A stretch of 64,000 bases of DNA from an uncultured Muribaculaceae bacterium (lineage in GTDB: Bacteria > Bacteroidota > Bacteroidia > Bacteroidales > Muribaculaceae): positions 1 through 64,000 of the forward strand of contig CAJUJB010000002.1 of assembly GCA_910586595.1 (NCBI GenBank), given 5' to 3'. Made by a program: the position numbers and the translations under genes. The notes beneath the pieces were generated by a model. It was not told the DNA's origin and did no database searches. It saw only the letters and a program-made list of their open reading frames with translations. Positions within the stretch are counted from its first letter, which is position 1, and every line of letters begins with the position of its first letter. Below are positions 9,252-17,958 of the stretch, in pieces.

Positions 9252-10898
9252 ATGAAAAAACTTCTACTCTCACTTTCATTGATGGCTGCCGTAGGCTTCG
9301 GCCAAGGCATCACCGCACAAGAAATATTCGAGAAAGACGGGCTGTACTACCGTATCGCCAACCCGGATGACGATATCGTATACGTAACTCTACCAGATGG
9401 CGTCCAATATAGCGGCGACATCACCTTGGTGCCATATGTTACTCACAACGACAAGACCTACATGGTGTGGAACGGCTCATGGGGTAACGCCTTTACGTAC
9501 TCTGCAATTGAGAATTTCACCGTCGAAGACGGATTTTGCGGTGAAGAGGGCGACCGACCTTATAATATCCCTCTGACAAATGACACCGCACTCCAGACCG
9601 TCACAATCAAATCCTTCCAGGTTCCGGTCTATGAGACACAGATTAATTCTATCATCAATGTTGGTAACTCACCCGACTGTGCACATCTCTTCATGCGCCA
9701 GGAAGGCGACAAAAGCTACATTATGCTCGACAAATTCAACGTCTACGGCCCCGATGGAGAAAAGCTGAAACCCTTCCTCCATATCGATGGTAAAGCTTTC
9801 TCTGACTCAGCCGCCAATATCTATCCTGATGAAAATGGCGTCTTCACGCTTGACTCAAACTGGCGATACAACGATGAATATTGCTGCGTATTACCTATCT
9901 CCCAATATTTTGTCGTATTCCTCCATGTAGAATACGAAGGTAAATATGCCATTATACGTTGCCAGCCAGAACCCTATCAGACCGGTGTCTATACCGAGGC
10001 CGACGGCGTACGCTACATGGTGCTCGAGAATGAGGTCGCCGTCGCTCCTCCGGCCCCCGGCAAGTCATATTCCGGAGAGCTCAACATCCCCGAATCCGTG
10101 ACTTATAACTCCCGCGAGCTCCCTGTGACGGTCGTAACCCAGATGGCCTTTAACCAATCTGCAATAACCGCAGTCACCCTCCCCGCCTCTATCAACAGAT
10201 TCATCGACTATTCTCCATTTACCAATTGTCCTGACCTGGAGTATGTCGATCTATCCGCAACAAACATACGGGAAATGCGAGTATCGTTTGCCAACTGTCC
10301 TAAACTCACTGAAGTACTCTTGCCCGACAGCCTTGCATATATGCCCTCAACATTCCGTAGGTGCCCGGCGCTCGAGGAGATACGCATACCTCGCGGTTGC
10401 TCGGTCAGCGATGCCTTCTCTGAATGCCCCGGACTCGTTGATATTCAACTCGTATCCAACGATGAAACCCAGGGTTCGGTGCGGGTAAACACCTTCAATG
10501 TCCTTGATATGGACGGCAATCCGATTCCCTACGAAGTATATGGATATACCAACCAAAGAATCGAGCCGGAAGTAAACGGCGACGTTTATACCTTCAACAA
10601 GAGCGACTTCTACTATTATCCATATGAATGGCAGCCCGACTACAAGCGCTACACCGGAAATGTCACGATAGGCTTCGACTTTGAAGCAAGCGACTATCTT
10701 GAAATGGGCAGCACATTCGGCGGCATACAGATTCCCGAGCAGGCTACACAGACCGGCGTCTCGATGACAGCAGTCGACGAAGATGCCCCGGTTGAGTTCT
10801 ACAACCTCCAGGGCCTTAAAGTCAATGCATCGGCCCTTACGCCTGGCATCTATATCCGCCGTCAGGGTGCCAGCGCCTCGAAGGTGCTCGTGAAGTAA
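9252..10898 (+). CDS. BspA-like leucine-rich-repeat surface protein
   Basis: 548 residues with a signal peptide (1-22, ending TAQ). The N-terminal half (about 23-260) consists of beta-rich repeats also found in the downstream paralogue. Residues about 290-410 hold LRR_5/BspA-type repeats with the pattern AFxxCPxLxxVxLPxSL. The C-terminal tail has YNLQGLKV and GIYIRRQG, ending KVLVK, resembling the sorting tails of Bacteroidota secreted proteins. It is probably surface-exposed or secreted with an adhesive or binding role, known for the family rather than shown here. Its coding sequence and promoter have a decayed copy at 12723. Confidence 0.82.
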   Translation: MKKLLLSLSLMAAVGFGQGITAQEIFEKDGLYYRIANPDDDIVYVTLPDGVQYSGDITLVPYVTHNDKTYMVWNGSWGNAFTYSAIENFTVEDGFCGEEGDRPYNIPLTNDTALQTVTIKSFQVPVYETQINSIINVGNSPDCAHLFMRQEGDKSYIMLDKFNVYGPDGEKLKPFLHIDGKAFSDSAANIYPDENGVFTLDSNWRYNDEYCCVLPISQYFVVFLHVEYEGKYAIIRCQPEPYQTGVYTEADGVRYMVLENEVAVAPPAPGKSYSGELNIPESVTYNSRELPVTVVTQMAFNQSAITAVTLPASINRFIDYSPFTNCPDLEYVDLSATNIREMRVSFANCPKLTEVLLPDSLAYMPSTFRRCPALEEIRIPRGCSVSDAFSECPGLVDIQLVSNDETQGSVRVNTFNVLDMDGNPIPYEVYGYTNQRIEPEVNGDVYTFNKSDFYYYPYEWQPDYKRYTGNVTIGFDFEASDYLEMGSTFGGIQIPEQATQTGVSMTAVDEDAPVEFYNLQGLKVNASALTPGIYIRRQGASASKVLVK

Positions 10899-10915
10899 GC
10901 CCACTTCCCCTATAA

Positions 10916-10961
10916 AATCACCCCTGCCGTTGATTATTACCAAATTGCGGAAGGGGTGATT
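10916..10961 (+). terminator. stem-loop after the BspA-like gene, between convergent genes
   Basis: AATCACCCCTGCCG (10916-10929) pairs with CGGAAGGGGTGATT (10948-10961), one mismatch, around an 18-nt loop. Only a weak GTTGT follows on the plus strand, and ATTTTATA on the minus strand. A shared terminator for the two convergent genes is plausible. Confidence 0.5.
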
Positions 10962-10979
10962 GTTGTATACACACTTACC

Positions 10980-12425
10980 TTATTTTTTTTGCACAACCCA
11001 TCGCCCGGTTTTATTTGAACCTTCGCGCGTCAGAAGGCCTAATTTCCTTAACTTAGATATTATTCGATTAACCTTACTCTCTGAGTATCCGAGTTGCGCT
11101 GCCACTTTGGGCTGTGTAATAGTGGGAGTTCCTGCGAGGAGACGTAATACCTTTTTTATCTCCTCATTTATCTCTTCATTTATCTCTTCATTTATCTCCT
11201 CATGGACATTCTCAACTTGGCGTGAATTAACTTTGAGTGGATAAGTAAGTGTTGAAATGAGCAAGTCACTCTCAAATTTAACATTTCTACCTGTCAATTC
11301 TTTCCACTTAATAATTTTGTCAATGCCATAGCCAGCATTTTCTGACAATTTCGGATGTCGAAAGAATTTAATTATGCTCGGATTACGGGGCATCGACAAA
11401 ACTCTGTTTCTAAACTCGGAAGCATCCAGTATAAATCGACCAGGATTTTGCATGACAATTTTGTCATTAAAAACCCTTATGGTTGGATGGGCGGCCGCAA
11501 AATAGTCAGAGTGAGCGCAAAAATTAACAACTCCCTCACGTAAGCAGAATAACTGTGAATTATCCTCTGTACCGAAAATATCTGGGCCTTCAATATATGG
11601 CGCCTCAACAAAATTACGTAACCTACGCATTATCAATTGAAAACTATCCCATATATTCTCTTGTTCTGGCATACGATAAGTATAACGCTGCATTGCGCCG
11701 CTATACGACTCTCCGGGTATCTCCATATAATCGACCCAAAAATTAGGCAGTACTCGAAGAATAGAATCCCTCTTGCCGAACATCAACAGGCTGCCGTAGG
11801 ATAATAAACCGGACCCAAGGATTATATTTATCTTTTTGCAAAAACTCTCATCGTCGAGATTTGGATATGAAAGAGATCGGTTATAATCTCTAAGGTAACT
11901 ACGATACGATGCTAATGACTCTAAATTAACATCTTCAAAACATGTGCCTTCCACTTCTTGTTCTGAACGAGAGCCAAATGCGCAATCACGCACTATCGCG
12001 TCAACTTCCAGATCTGATGCAAGCACATCTCCGCTACCCGTGCGAATATAAACCTCGCCTGTACTTTTGATTGCAACCGGCCTATGAGGCGACATAGGTA
12101 CTTCTAAAGCAAGTACGGCTTTGTCCTCAATCGTATAACGATAAACCCTGCTTGATATAACTGTATTGAATTTGGATCGTGACCGCAATGTAGTAATAAT
12201 ATCTTGTTCCATCTTCTCCACATTGGAGATACCGCTAACCAGATATGAATTGCCACCTTCACCTTTTCTCTCCCTAACCCCAAGGATTATCCATCCTCCA
12301 GCCGTGTTGGAAAATGCGCTGACGGTTTCCCACATAGATTTGGGTATACCTCCAGTAGCTTCTTTTACCTCGAAGTCCTCCCATTCTATATCATTGAGTC
12401 TTCTGAGCAGTTCTTCTTTTGTCAT
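10980..12425 (-). CDS. AlbA_2 (Schlafen-type) ATP-binding regulator with C-terminal winged helix
   Basis: 481 residues. The N-terminal AlbA_2 domain (about 1-130) contains VSAFSNTAGGWIILGV, the usual glycine-rich signature of this family. A RecG-related ATP-binding-like C-terminal region (about 290-400) contains the motif SENAGYGIDKI. A hinge with EEIN repeated in tandem (about residues 406-420) leads to a winged-helix DNA-binding domain (about 420-478, with TQPKVAAQLGYSESKVNRII). Such proteins are taken to be DNA-binding regulators; the target is unknown. Base composition is clearly more AT-rich than the neighbours, which suggests acquisition. It lies alone between two BspA-like paralogues. 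The minus-strand element TATATTTG at 12455-12448 is a good -7 box 23 nt before the start. Confidence 0.78.
   Translation of the reverse strand: MTKEELLRRLNDIEWEDFEVKEATGGIPKSMWETVSAFSNTAGGWIILGVRERKGEGGNSYLVSGISNVEKMEQDIITTLRSRSKFNTVISSRVYRYTIEDKAVLALEVPMSPHRPVAIKSTGEVYIRTGSGDVLASDLEVDAIVRDCAFGSRSEQEVEGTCFEDVNLESLASYRSYLRDYNRSLSYPNLDDESFCKKINIILGSGLLSYGSLLMFGKRDSILRVLPNFWVDYMEIPGESYSGAMQRYTYRMPEQENIWDSFQLIMRRLRNFVEAPYIEGPDIFGTEDNSQLFCLREGVVNFCAHSDYFAAAHPTIRVFNDKIVMQNPGRFILDASEFRNRVLSMPRNPSIIKFFRHPKLSENAGYGIDKIIKWKELTGRNVKFESDLLISTLTYPLKVNSRQVENVHEEINEEINEEINEEIKKVLRLLAGTPTITQPKVAAQLGYSESKVNRIISKLRKLGLLTREGSNKTGRWVVQKK
11156..11203. repeat. 12-bp tandem repeat inside the AlbA_2 gene hinge
   Basis: Four near-identical 12-bp units (plus-strand TCTCCTCATTTA and one-base variants) encode Glu-Glu-Ile-Asn repeats just before the DNA-binding domain. 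The repeat keeps frame because the unit is 12 bp, so gain or loss of units would alter the linker length without breaking the protein. Confidence 0.8.
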
Positions 12426-12447
12426 ATCTTTCTTTCAGATTTATATG

Positions 12448-12455
12448 CAAATATA
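12448..12455 (-). promoter_or_regulatory. -7 element of the AlbA_2 gene
   Basis: Read on the minus strand the sequence is TATATTTG, a perfect TAnnTTTG, 23 nt upstream of the start codon. No clear -33 TTTG is present about 20 nt further upstream. Confidence 0.55.
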
Positions 12456-12661
12456 ATACTTTTTCTCGAACGAAAATCTTAGGAAATCACCATTCAATCT
12501 TAGTTCAAAAGTGAAGTAAGAATATAACCCCTCGCTCCTCTACCATTGACAACCTTTACAGGGTACAGACAACAGAATCGGTCTTTATCTATCGACCTTA
12601 TTCAGGGAAAGACATGTCTTGACCATCTTTTATTATTTAATAATATTTAACAATAAGAAAA

Positions 12662-12722
12662 ATGGCTTTTAATCAGCTTTTTGCGTATTTTTGTTAAAAC
12701 GACTAACCTTTAATCATTACTT
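12662..12722 (+). promoter_or_regulatory. duplicated promoter and leader of the truncated BspA-like gene
   Basis: TATTTTTG at 12686-12693 is the -7 element. The block matches 9192-9251 with only a few substitutions, including the sequence immediately before the ATG. The rest of the gap 12456-12661 is AT-rich and shows nothing recognisable. Confidence 0.6.
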
Positions 12723-13594
12723 ATGAAAAAACTTCTACTCATACTTTCACTGGCGGCTGGCTTAGGCTTCGGGCAAGGCGTCACCGCACAGGAAGTCTTC
12801 GAGGCTGACGGGATTTATTATGAAGTCATGAACCAGGAAATGGATACTGTAATCATAGTTAGACCTGACAATTCTTTCACATATACAGGCGATATAACCA
12901 TCGTACCAGAGGTGACATACAATAATCACACTTACAAGGTTTACCCAATCATGGATGCATTATCAAGTTCAACCATAGAAAATCTCACTATTGGAGAAGG
13001 TTTTCGTCCGCCAAAGCCTATACCGACTTATCCGAATTACTGCATTGATCTCAGAGATGATCGACACCTTAAGACAATAACTTTCAAATCGTTTGAGAAA
13101 CCAAACGACGGATATATAGACTCGTATATCCTCGTACCCAACACACCCGACTGCATCTACCTCTTTATGCGACAGGAAGGGGATAAAAGCTATATTCTGC
13201 TCGACAAATTCAACGTCTATGGCCCCGACGGAGAGAAACTCAAACCCTTTCTGCACATGCCCGGTAGACCTTTCGATGATACGACGGCAAATATATATCC
13301 CGACGAAAATGGCATTTTCACTCTCGACAAAAATTGGAGTTACAATGGAAAGTATGGTGTGGTTCTCCCCACCGAGAACTTTTATACGGTTGCCGTGTAT
13401 GTAGCATACGAAGGCAAATATGGCGCTATAGGCTGCTTCCCCGACCCGCTCCAGCCTGGTATCTACACCGAAGACGACGGTGTACGCTACTGGTTCTTGA
13501 GAATGAGGCAGCTGTCGCTCCTACCGCCGGCGGAGAGTCGTCCATGAAGCATTGGTCGGCTCAGCTGTCAACAGCATCCCTTTCCAGCATTTGA
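12723..13594 (+). pseudogene. frameshifted, truncated BspA-like paralogue
   Basis: The first 256 codons are a clear paralogue of the 9252 gene: signal peptide, then shared blocks such as FMRQEGDKSY and DKFNVYGPDGEKLKPF. At GVRY (about 13490) one base is missing relative to the paralogue (ATGGTGCTCGAG there, TGGTTCTTGAG here), so the frame shifts and ends after 274 residues in unrelated sequence. In the restored frame the match continues as VLENEAAVAP for about a dozen residues and then breaks off at 13594. The LRR domain and the C-terminal tail are gone; further LRR-like scraps can be read around 13610-13668. Without the tail the product is unlikely to reach the surface. A functional short secreted protein is the alternative. 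Confidence 0.75.
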
Positions 13595-13694
13595 TTGTGT
13601 CACGATGACGCGCTGGTCGGCACCCTTGATCTGGGAGCCGACCAACTCCGCGATTTGCCTCTGTAGAAGGCTTAAAATCAAAAAATGCGGCCGT

Positions 13695-13738
13695 TTTGGC
13701 TCGCATATGGATAATTTTGCGTATATTTGCGAGCCAAA
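13695..13738 (+). promoter_or_regulatory. secDF promoter with an 11-bp inverted repeat
   Basis: TATATTTG at 13722-13729 is a perfect -7 element and TTTG at 13695-13698 is a -33 candidate with 23-nt spacing; a second TAnnTTTG (TAATTTTG) lies at 13712-13719. TTTGGCTCGCA (13695-13705) is the exact reverse complement of TGCGAGCCAAA (13728-13738), so the dyad brackets the core promoter. It could be an operator; no regulator is identified. Confidence 0.55.
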
Positions 13739-13783
13739 TCCATACATGAGAATATTTATTAATTAATTAACCATATTTATTAC

Positions 13784-16666
13784 ATGCAAAGCAAAGGAAA
13801 ATTAGGAAGCATCGTTGCCGGTGTTATCGCTATTTTCTTGGTATTGGTATGCCTGTTCTATCTCTCATTCACTTACATAAGCAATAAGTATGAGAGCCAG
13901 GCCGCTGCCTATGCCATTGTAGAATCAGGCGATAACGACGATGACGCCTACAACCAGGCCTACAAACACTACATGGACTCGCTCGGCGAGCAGAAGGTGT
14001 ACATGGGCTACTACACTCTCAATGATGTACGCAAATGGGGCGTAGGCCTCGGTCTCGACCTCAAGGGCGGTATGAACGTCATCCTCCAGGTCGACATGCC
14101 CGACATGCTCCGCTCGATGAAAGCAGGCCAGACCGACTCTGTTTTCGAAGCAGCTCTCGCCGGTGCAAACAAGATGGTCGAGACTCACCAGAGCGACGAC
14201 TTCGTAAGCTCCTTTATCCAACTTTATCGCCAGGCTAAGCCTCAGGCCGACTTCTCGGTTGTATTCCAGGATGTTGTCACCGCAGGCCAGAGCGACGACG
14301 CCGTACGCGCCACCCTCAAGAGCCAGGTAAAAGACCGCGTCGACAACTCGGCTACCAACGTGCTCCGCAACCGTATCGACCAGTTCGGCGTTGTTTCGCC
14401 CAACATCCAGGTACTCCAGGGCAAGGACGGCCAGATCCTCCTCGAGCTCCCCGGCGTGAAAGATCATGAACGCGTACGCGACCTCCTCCAGCGCTCGGCT
14501 AACCTCGAATTCTACGAGACCTACCGCGCTGAAGAACTCGGCAGCTCGTTCAACGCCCTCCTGAGCAACCTCGCCAACGACACCACCGTAAACGCCGCAC
14601 CTCTGGCAATGCTCCTCTCGCAGGGCGCAAGCTACGGTGCCACAATGGGCTATGCAGCCGACGCCAAGGCTATGGCAGCCATCGACGCCGTCCTCGCATC
14701 ACCCCAGGCCAAAACCCTCCTTCCCTCCGACCTCCGTCTCCGCTGGGCTGTGAAACCCACCGTACGCACCGATGCCAACGGTCAGGAACACAACTTCGGC
14801 TATGCCCTCTACGCACTCCGCGCCAACGGCGGCAAAGCTGCCCTCGACGGCAAGGCTGTGAGCGACGCATCGTCGAACTATGACCCCCTCCGCGGCAACG
14901 AAGTTTCGATGCGCATGAACTCGGAAGGCGCCCGCAACTGGGCCCGCATCACCGGCCAGAACGTAGGCAAGCAGGTTGCCATCGTACTTGACGACAAAGT
15001 ATACTCTGCACCCAACGTAAACGACAAGATCGAAGGCGGCTCATCGTCGATCACCGGCGACTTCACCATCGAAGAAGCCCGCGACCTTGCCAACGTGCTC
15101 AAGTCGGGTAAGATGGATGCCAAAGTACACATCATCTCCGACATGGTTGTCGGCCCCTCGCTCGGTAAGCAGGCCATCGAAGCCGGCTTCATCTCCTTCG
15201 TTGTGGCCCTCGTGCTCCTGATGATCTTCATGATCGCCTTCTACGGCTTCATCCCCGGCCTCATCGCCAACATCTGCCTTATCTGCAACCTCTTCTTCAC
15301 CATCGGTATCCTCGCCTCCTTCCAGGCAGTGCTCACCATGAGCGGTATCGCCGGTATCGTACTCTCGCTCGGTATGGCCGTCGACGCCAACGTGCTCATC
15401 TTCGAGCGTACCAAAGAAGAACTTCGCGCAGGCAAGAACGTGCGTAACGCCCTCGCCGACGGCTACAGCAACGCCTTCTCTGCCATCTTCGACTCCAACC
15501 TCACATCTATCATCACAGGTGTGATCCTCCTTCTCTTCGGTACCGGCCCCATCAAAGGCTTCGCAACCACTCTTATCATCGGCCTCATCTGCTCATTCTT
15601 CACCGCAGTATACCTGAGCCGCCTCTTCTTCCTCTGGTTCTCGAAGTCGGCAGCCTTCAACAAGCTCACCTTCTCTACCGGCCTCTCGCGCAAGATGTTC
15701 ATCAACTCGAACATCAACTTCCTCGGCCAGCGCAAGGTTAGCTTCACCGTAGTGCTTGCCATCGTGGCCATCGTCATCATCTCGCTCTTCGCCCGTGGCC
15801 TCAACCAGGGCATCGATTTCTCGGGTGGCCGCAACTACATCGTGAAATTCGAGAAACCCGTCGACACCGCAGAGCTCCAGCAGGTGCTCAGCGAGCAGTT
15901 CCCCGGTGCATCTACCTCAGTGATCACCATCGAAAGCTCCAACCAGGTACGCGTATCGACCAACTACAAAATCAACGACGAAGACGCCAACACAGAGCGT
16001 GAGATTACCGATAAACTCTTCGAAGGCCTCAAGCCCTACCTCCGCGACGGCATGAGCCCCGCAGAGTTCTCGACCACCGACGCATCGCAGGGTATCGTAA
16101 GCTCGCAGAAAGTAGGTCCTTCGGTAGCCGACGACATGCGCACCGACGCTTACATCGCCGTAGCCATCTCGCTCCTGGCAATGTTCCTCTACATCCTGCT
16201 CCGCTTCCGCAACATCGCCTTCTCGCTCGGCGCACTCGCTGCGGTTGCCTTCACGGCCTTCTCAATCATCGGCTTCTACTCGCTCTTCTACGGCGTTCTG
16301 CCCTTCGCGATGGAAATCGACCAGAGCTTCATAGCCGCAATCCTTACGGTGATCGGTTACCAGATCAACGACACCGTGGTGGTATTCGACCGTGTGCGTG
16401 AAAACACCGCGCTCTATCCCAAGCACGACTTCTTTACCACAATCAACCGCTCGATCAACACCACCCTGAGCCGTACGATCATGACCTCTTGCTCTACCCT
16501 CCTGGTGCTCCTCTGCATCTTCATCCTCGGTGGTGACTCTATCCGCAGCTTCACCTTCGCAATGCTCTTCGGCGTAATCATCGGTACCCTCGCCACCATC
16601 TACGTGGCCTGCCCCGTTGCTTACCTCACCGACAGCCGCAAGAAAACCGTAAAGGCTGCTAAATAA
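13784..16666 (+). CDS. secDF: protein translocase subunit SecDF (fused)
   Basis: 960 residues. This is a SecD-SecF fusion, the form normal in Bacteroidota, which uses the proton gradient to help SecYEG-dependent export across the inner membrane. A first TM segment (about 10-30) is followed by a large periplasmic P1 region with GLGLDLKGGMNV (about 89-100), the SecD TM block (about 460-620, with AVDANVLIFERTKEE), the SecF part starting near GLNQGIDFSGGRNY, and a second TM block (about 785-945, with NDTVVVFDRVRE). Both Asp-containing TM signatures are intact. It stands alone as a transcript unit with its own promoter and a strong terminator. Confidence 0.97.
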   Translation: MQSKGKLGSIVAGVIAIFLVLVCLFYLSFTYISNKYESQAAAYAIVESGDNDDDAYNQAYKHYMDSLGEQKVYMGYYTLNDVRKWGVGLGLDLKGGMNVILQVDMPDMLRSMKAGQTDSVFEAALAGANKMVETHQSDDFVSSFIQLYRQAKPQADFSVVFQDVVTAGQSDDAVRATLKSQVKDRVDNSATNVLRNRIDQFGVVSPNIQVLQGKDGQILLELPGVKDHERVRDLLQRSANLEFYETYRAEELGSSFNALLSNLANDTTVNAAPLAMLLSQGASYGATMGYAADAKAMAAIDAVLASPQAKTLLPSDLRLRWAVKPTVRTDANGQEHNFGYALYALRANGGKAALDGKAVSDASSNYDPLRGNEVSMRMNSEGARNWARITGQNVGKQVAIVLDDKVYSAPNVNDKIEGGSSSITGDFTIEEARDLANVLKSGKMDAKVHIISDMVVGPSLGKQAIEAGFISFVVALVLLMIFMIAFYGFIPGLIANICLICNLFFTIGILASFQAVLTMSGIAGIVLSLGMAVDANVLIFERTKEELRAGKNVRNALADGYSNAFSAIFDSNLTSIITGVILLLFGTGPIKGFATTLIIGLICSFFTAVYLSRLFFLWFSKSAAFNKLTFSTGLSRKMFINSNINFLGQRKVSFTVVLAIVAIVIISLFARGLNQGIDFSGGRNYIVKFEKPVDTAELQQVLSEQFPGASTSVITIESSNQVRVSTNYKINDEDANTEREITDKLFEGLKPYLRDGMSPAEFSTTDASQGIVSSQKVGPSVADDMRTDAYIAVAISLLAMFLYILLRFRNIAFSLGALAAVAFTAFSIIGFYSLFYGVLPFAMEIDQSFIAAILTVIGYQINDTVVVFDRVRENTALYPKHDFFTTINRSINTTLSRTIMTSCSTLLVLLCIFILGGDSIRSFTFAMLFGVIIGTLATIYVACPVAYLTDSRKKTVKAAK

Positions 16667-16692
16667 TACCTCCCATCCTGACATCACATAGC

Positions 16693-16730
16693 CACCGGGC
16701 ATGCTCACACGAGCGTGCCCGGTGTTTTTT
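16693..16730 (+). terminator. Rho-independent terminator of secDF
   Basis: CACCGGGCATGCTC (16693-16706) pairs with GAGCGTGCCCGGTG (16711-16724), one G-T wobble, with loop ACAC, followed by TTTTTT (16725-16730). Confidence 0.92.
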
Positions 16731-16766
16731 ATTCACGTCCTACAAGCCACATAATCCCCTCCAATA

Positions 16767-16798
16767 TTTGGCAATTGACCGAAAAATCGCTAACTTGC
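16767..16798 (+). promoter_or_regulatory. promoter of the GH43 gene
   Basis: TTTG (16767-16770), exactly 20 nt, then TAACTTGC (16791-16798), 7 of 8 positions of the -7 consensus pattern. Its position rules out translation starting at the in-frame ATG at 16768 and supports the start at 16843. Confidence 0.6.
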
Positions 16799-16842
16799 AG
16801 GCAGAATCGCCGCATATGCCGGCACCAACGCAATATACCTTA

Positions 16843-17898
16843 ATGAAAACAACTGTTTACGCCTTACTCATCGCCTCTGCAGCATCTCTGACGGCAGCCA
16901 CACAATCGTGCTCCCGACAGGCCTCCTCCACGCCCGAAACGGCAACTTTCGCAAACCCCATCATCGGCCAGGACGGCCCCGACCCGACGGTGCTGCGCGA
17001 CACCGACGGCAGCTTCTGGCTCTATAATACAGCCGACCTCCTCTCGATATGGCACTCGCCCGACCTGGTGACATGGGAGAAGACCGGCTCGGCATTTACC
17101 GAAGAGACACGCCCCGACGAAAGCCGCTACAACTACGGCAAAGCGGCCCTGTGGGCGCCCGAAATCCGCCTTATCGACGGCAAGTATGTGCTCTTCTTCT
17201 CGATGTGGTGGGGCGACGACGGCACATACGACGGCCACTCCGTAGCCTATGCCGTGGCCGACTCGCCGGCAGGCCCATTCGAGTTCCGCGGACAGATTGT
17301 GAACAGCGACCCCGACTATCCGCCATATTACGGCACCGGCCACTCGATCGACCAATTCTATATCGAAGATGGCGGACGCCCCTACCTCTTCTGGGGCAGC
17401 TTCCGCGGTATATATGCCGCCGAGCTCGCCATCAGCCCCGACATGGACATCACCATCAAGCCCGAGACGCTGGTAAAGGTAGCCGGCAACGGCTATGAGG
17501 GCTCGTGTGTCTACGAGCGCGACGGCAAGTACTACCTCTTCGCCTCAGTCGGCGACTGGACGGGCGGCATGGAGAGTACCTACCGCACCGTAGTTGGCCG
17601 CTCCGACAGTCTGCTCGGCCCGTATACCGACCGCGAAGGGCGCCCGATGCTCGACAACGCATTCACCGAGCTAATAGCAGGAGACAAGCGCTTCGCCGGC
17701 ACCGGCCATAACTCAAATATAATCGAGGACGACGCAGGCAACACATGGATGTTCTACCACGCCTACGACTCGCTCAGCCCCGACAAAGGCCGTCAGACCA
17801 TGCTCGACCTAGTGGAGTGGGATGACGAAGGCTGGCCGTATGTCAACAACGGACACCCGACCGAGTCGTCGCCAGTGCCGGTGATAAACAAAAAATAA
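16843..17898 (+). CDS. glycoside hydrolase family 43 (arabinanase/xylosidase type)
   Basis: 351 residues from the ATG at 16843, chosen because a promoter overlaps the earlier in-frame ATG and a signal peptide begins here. A Cys at about residue 23 (TQSC) could be a lipobox, making this a lipoprotein. The five-bladed propeller carries the three GH43 catalytic acids: Asp47 in DPTVLRD (general base), Asp170 in SIDQF (pKa modulator) and Glu219 in GYEGS (general acid). It hydrolyses alpha-arabinofuranosyl or beta-xylosyl links; the sequence resembles the endo-arabinanase-like groups, but specificity cannot be fixed by eye. It follows secDF but is separated by a strong terminator. Confidence 0.88.
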   Translation: MKTTVYALLIASAASLTAATQSCSRQASSTPETATFANPIIGQDGPDPTVLRDTDGSFWLYNTADLLSIWHSPDLVTWEKTGSAFTEETRPDESRYNYGKAALWAPEIRLIDGKYVLFFSMWWGDDGTYDGHSVAYAVADSPAGPFEFRGQIVNSDPDYPPYYGTGHSIDQFYIEDGGRPYLFWGSFRGIYAAELAISPDMDITIKPETLVKVAGNGYEGSCVYERDGKYYLFASVGDWTGGMESTYRTVVGRSDSLLGPYTDREGRPMLDNAFTELIAGDKRFAGTGHNSNIIEDDAGNTWMFYHAYDSLSPDKGRQTMLDLVEWDDEGWPYVNNGHPTESSPVPVINKK

Positions 17899-17958
17899 GG
17901 GGCGCGCGTAACAATCGGCCATCGCCTGCGTCTAATAATAAAACCGATTCCACAACCG

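Noticed and set aside
11156..11203. Tandem repeats considered as a CRISPR-like array
   Set aside because: Units are 12 bp without spacers and lie in frame within a coding sequence.
16768..16842. Longer N-terminus of the GH43 protein starting at 16768
   Set aside because: A good promoter (TTTG-N20-TAACTTGC) overlaps it, and the signal peptide starts at 16843.
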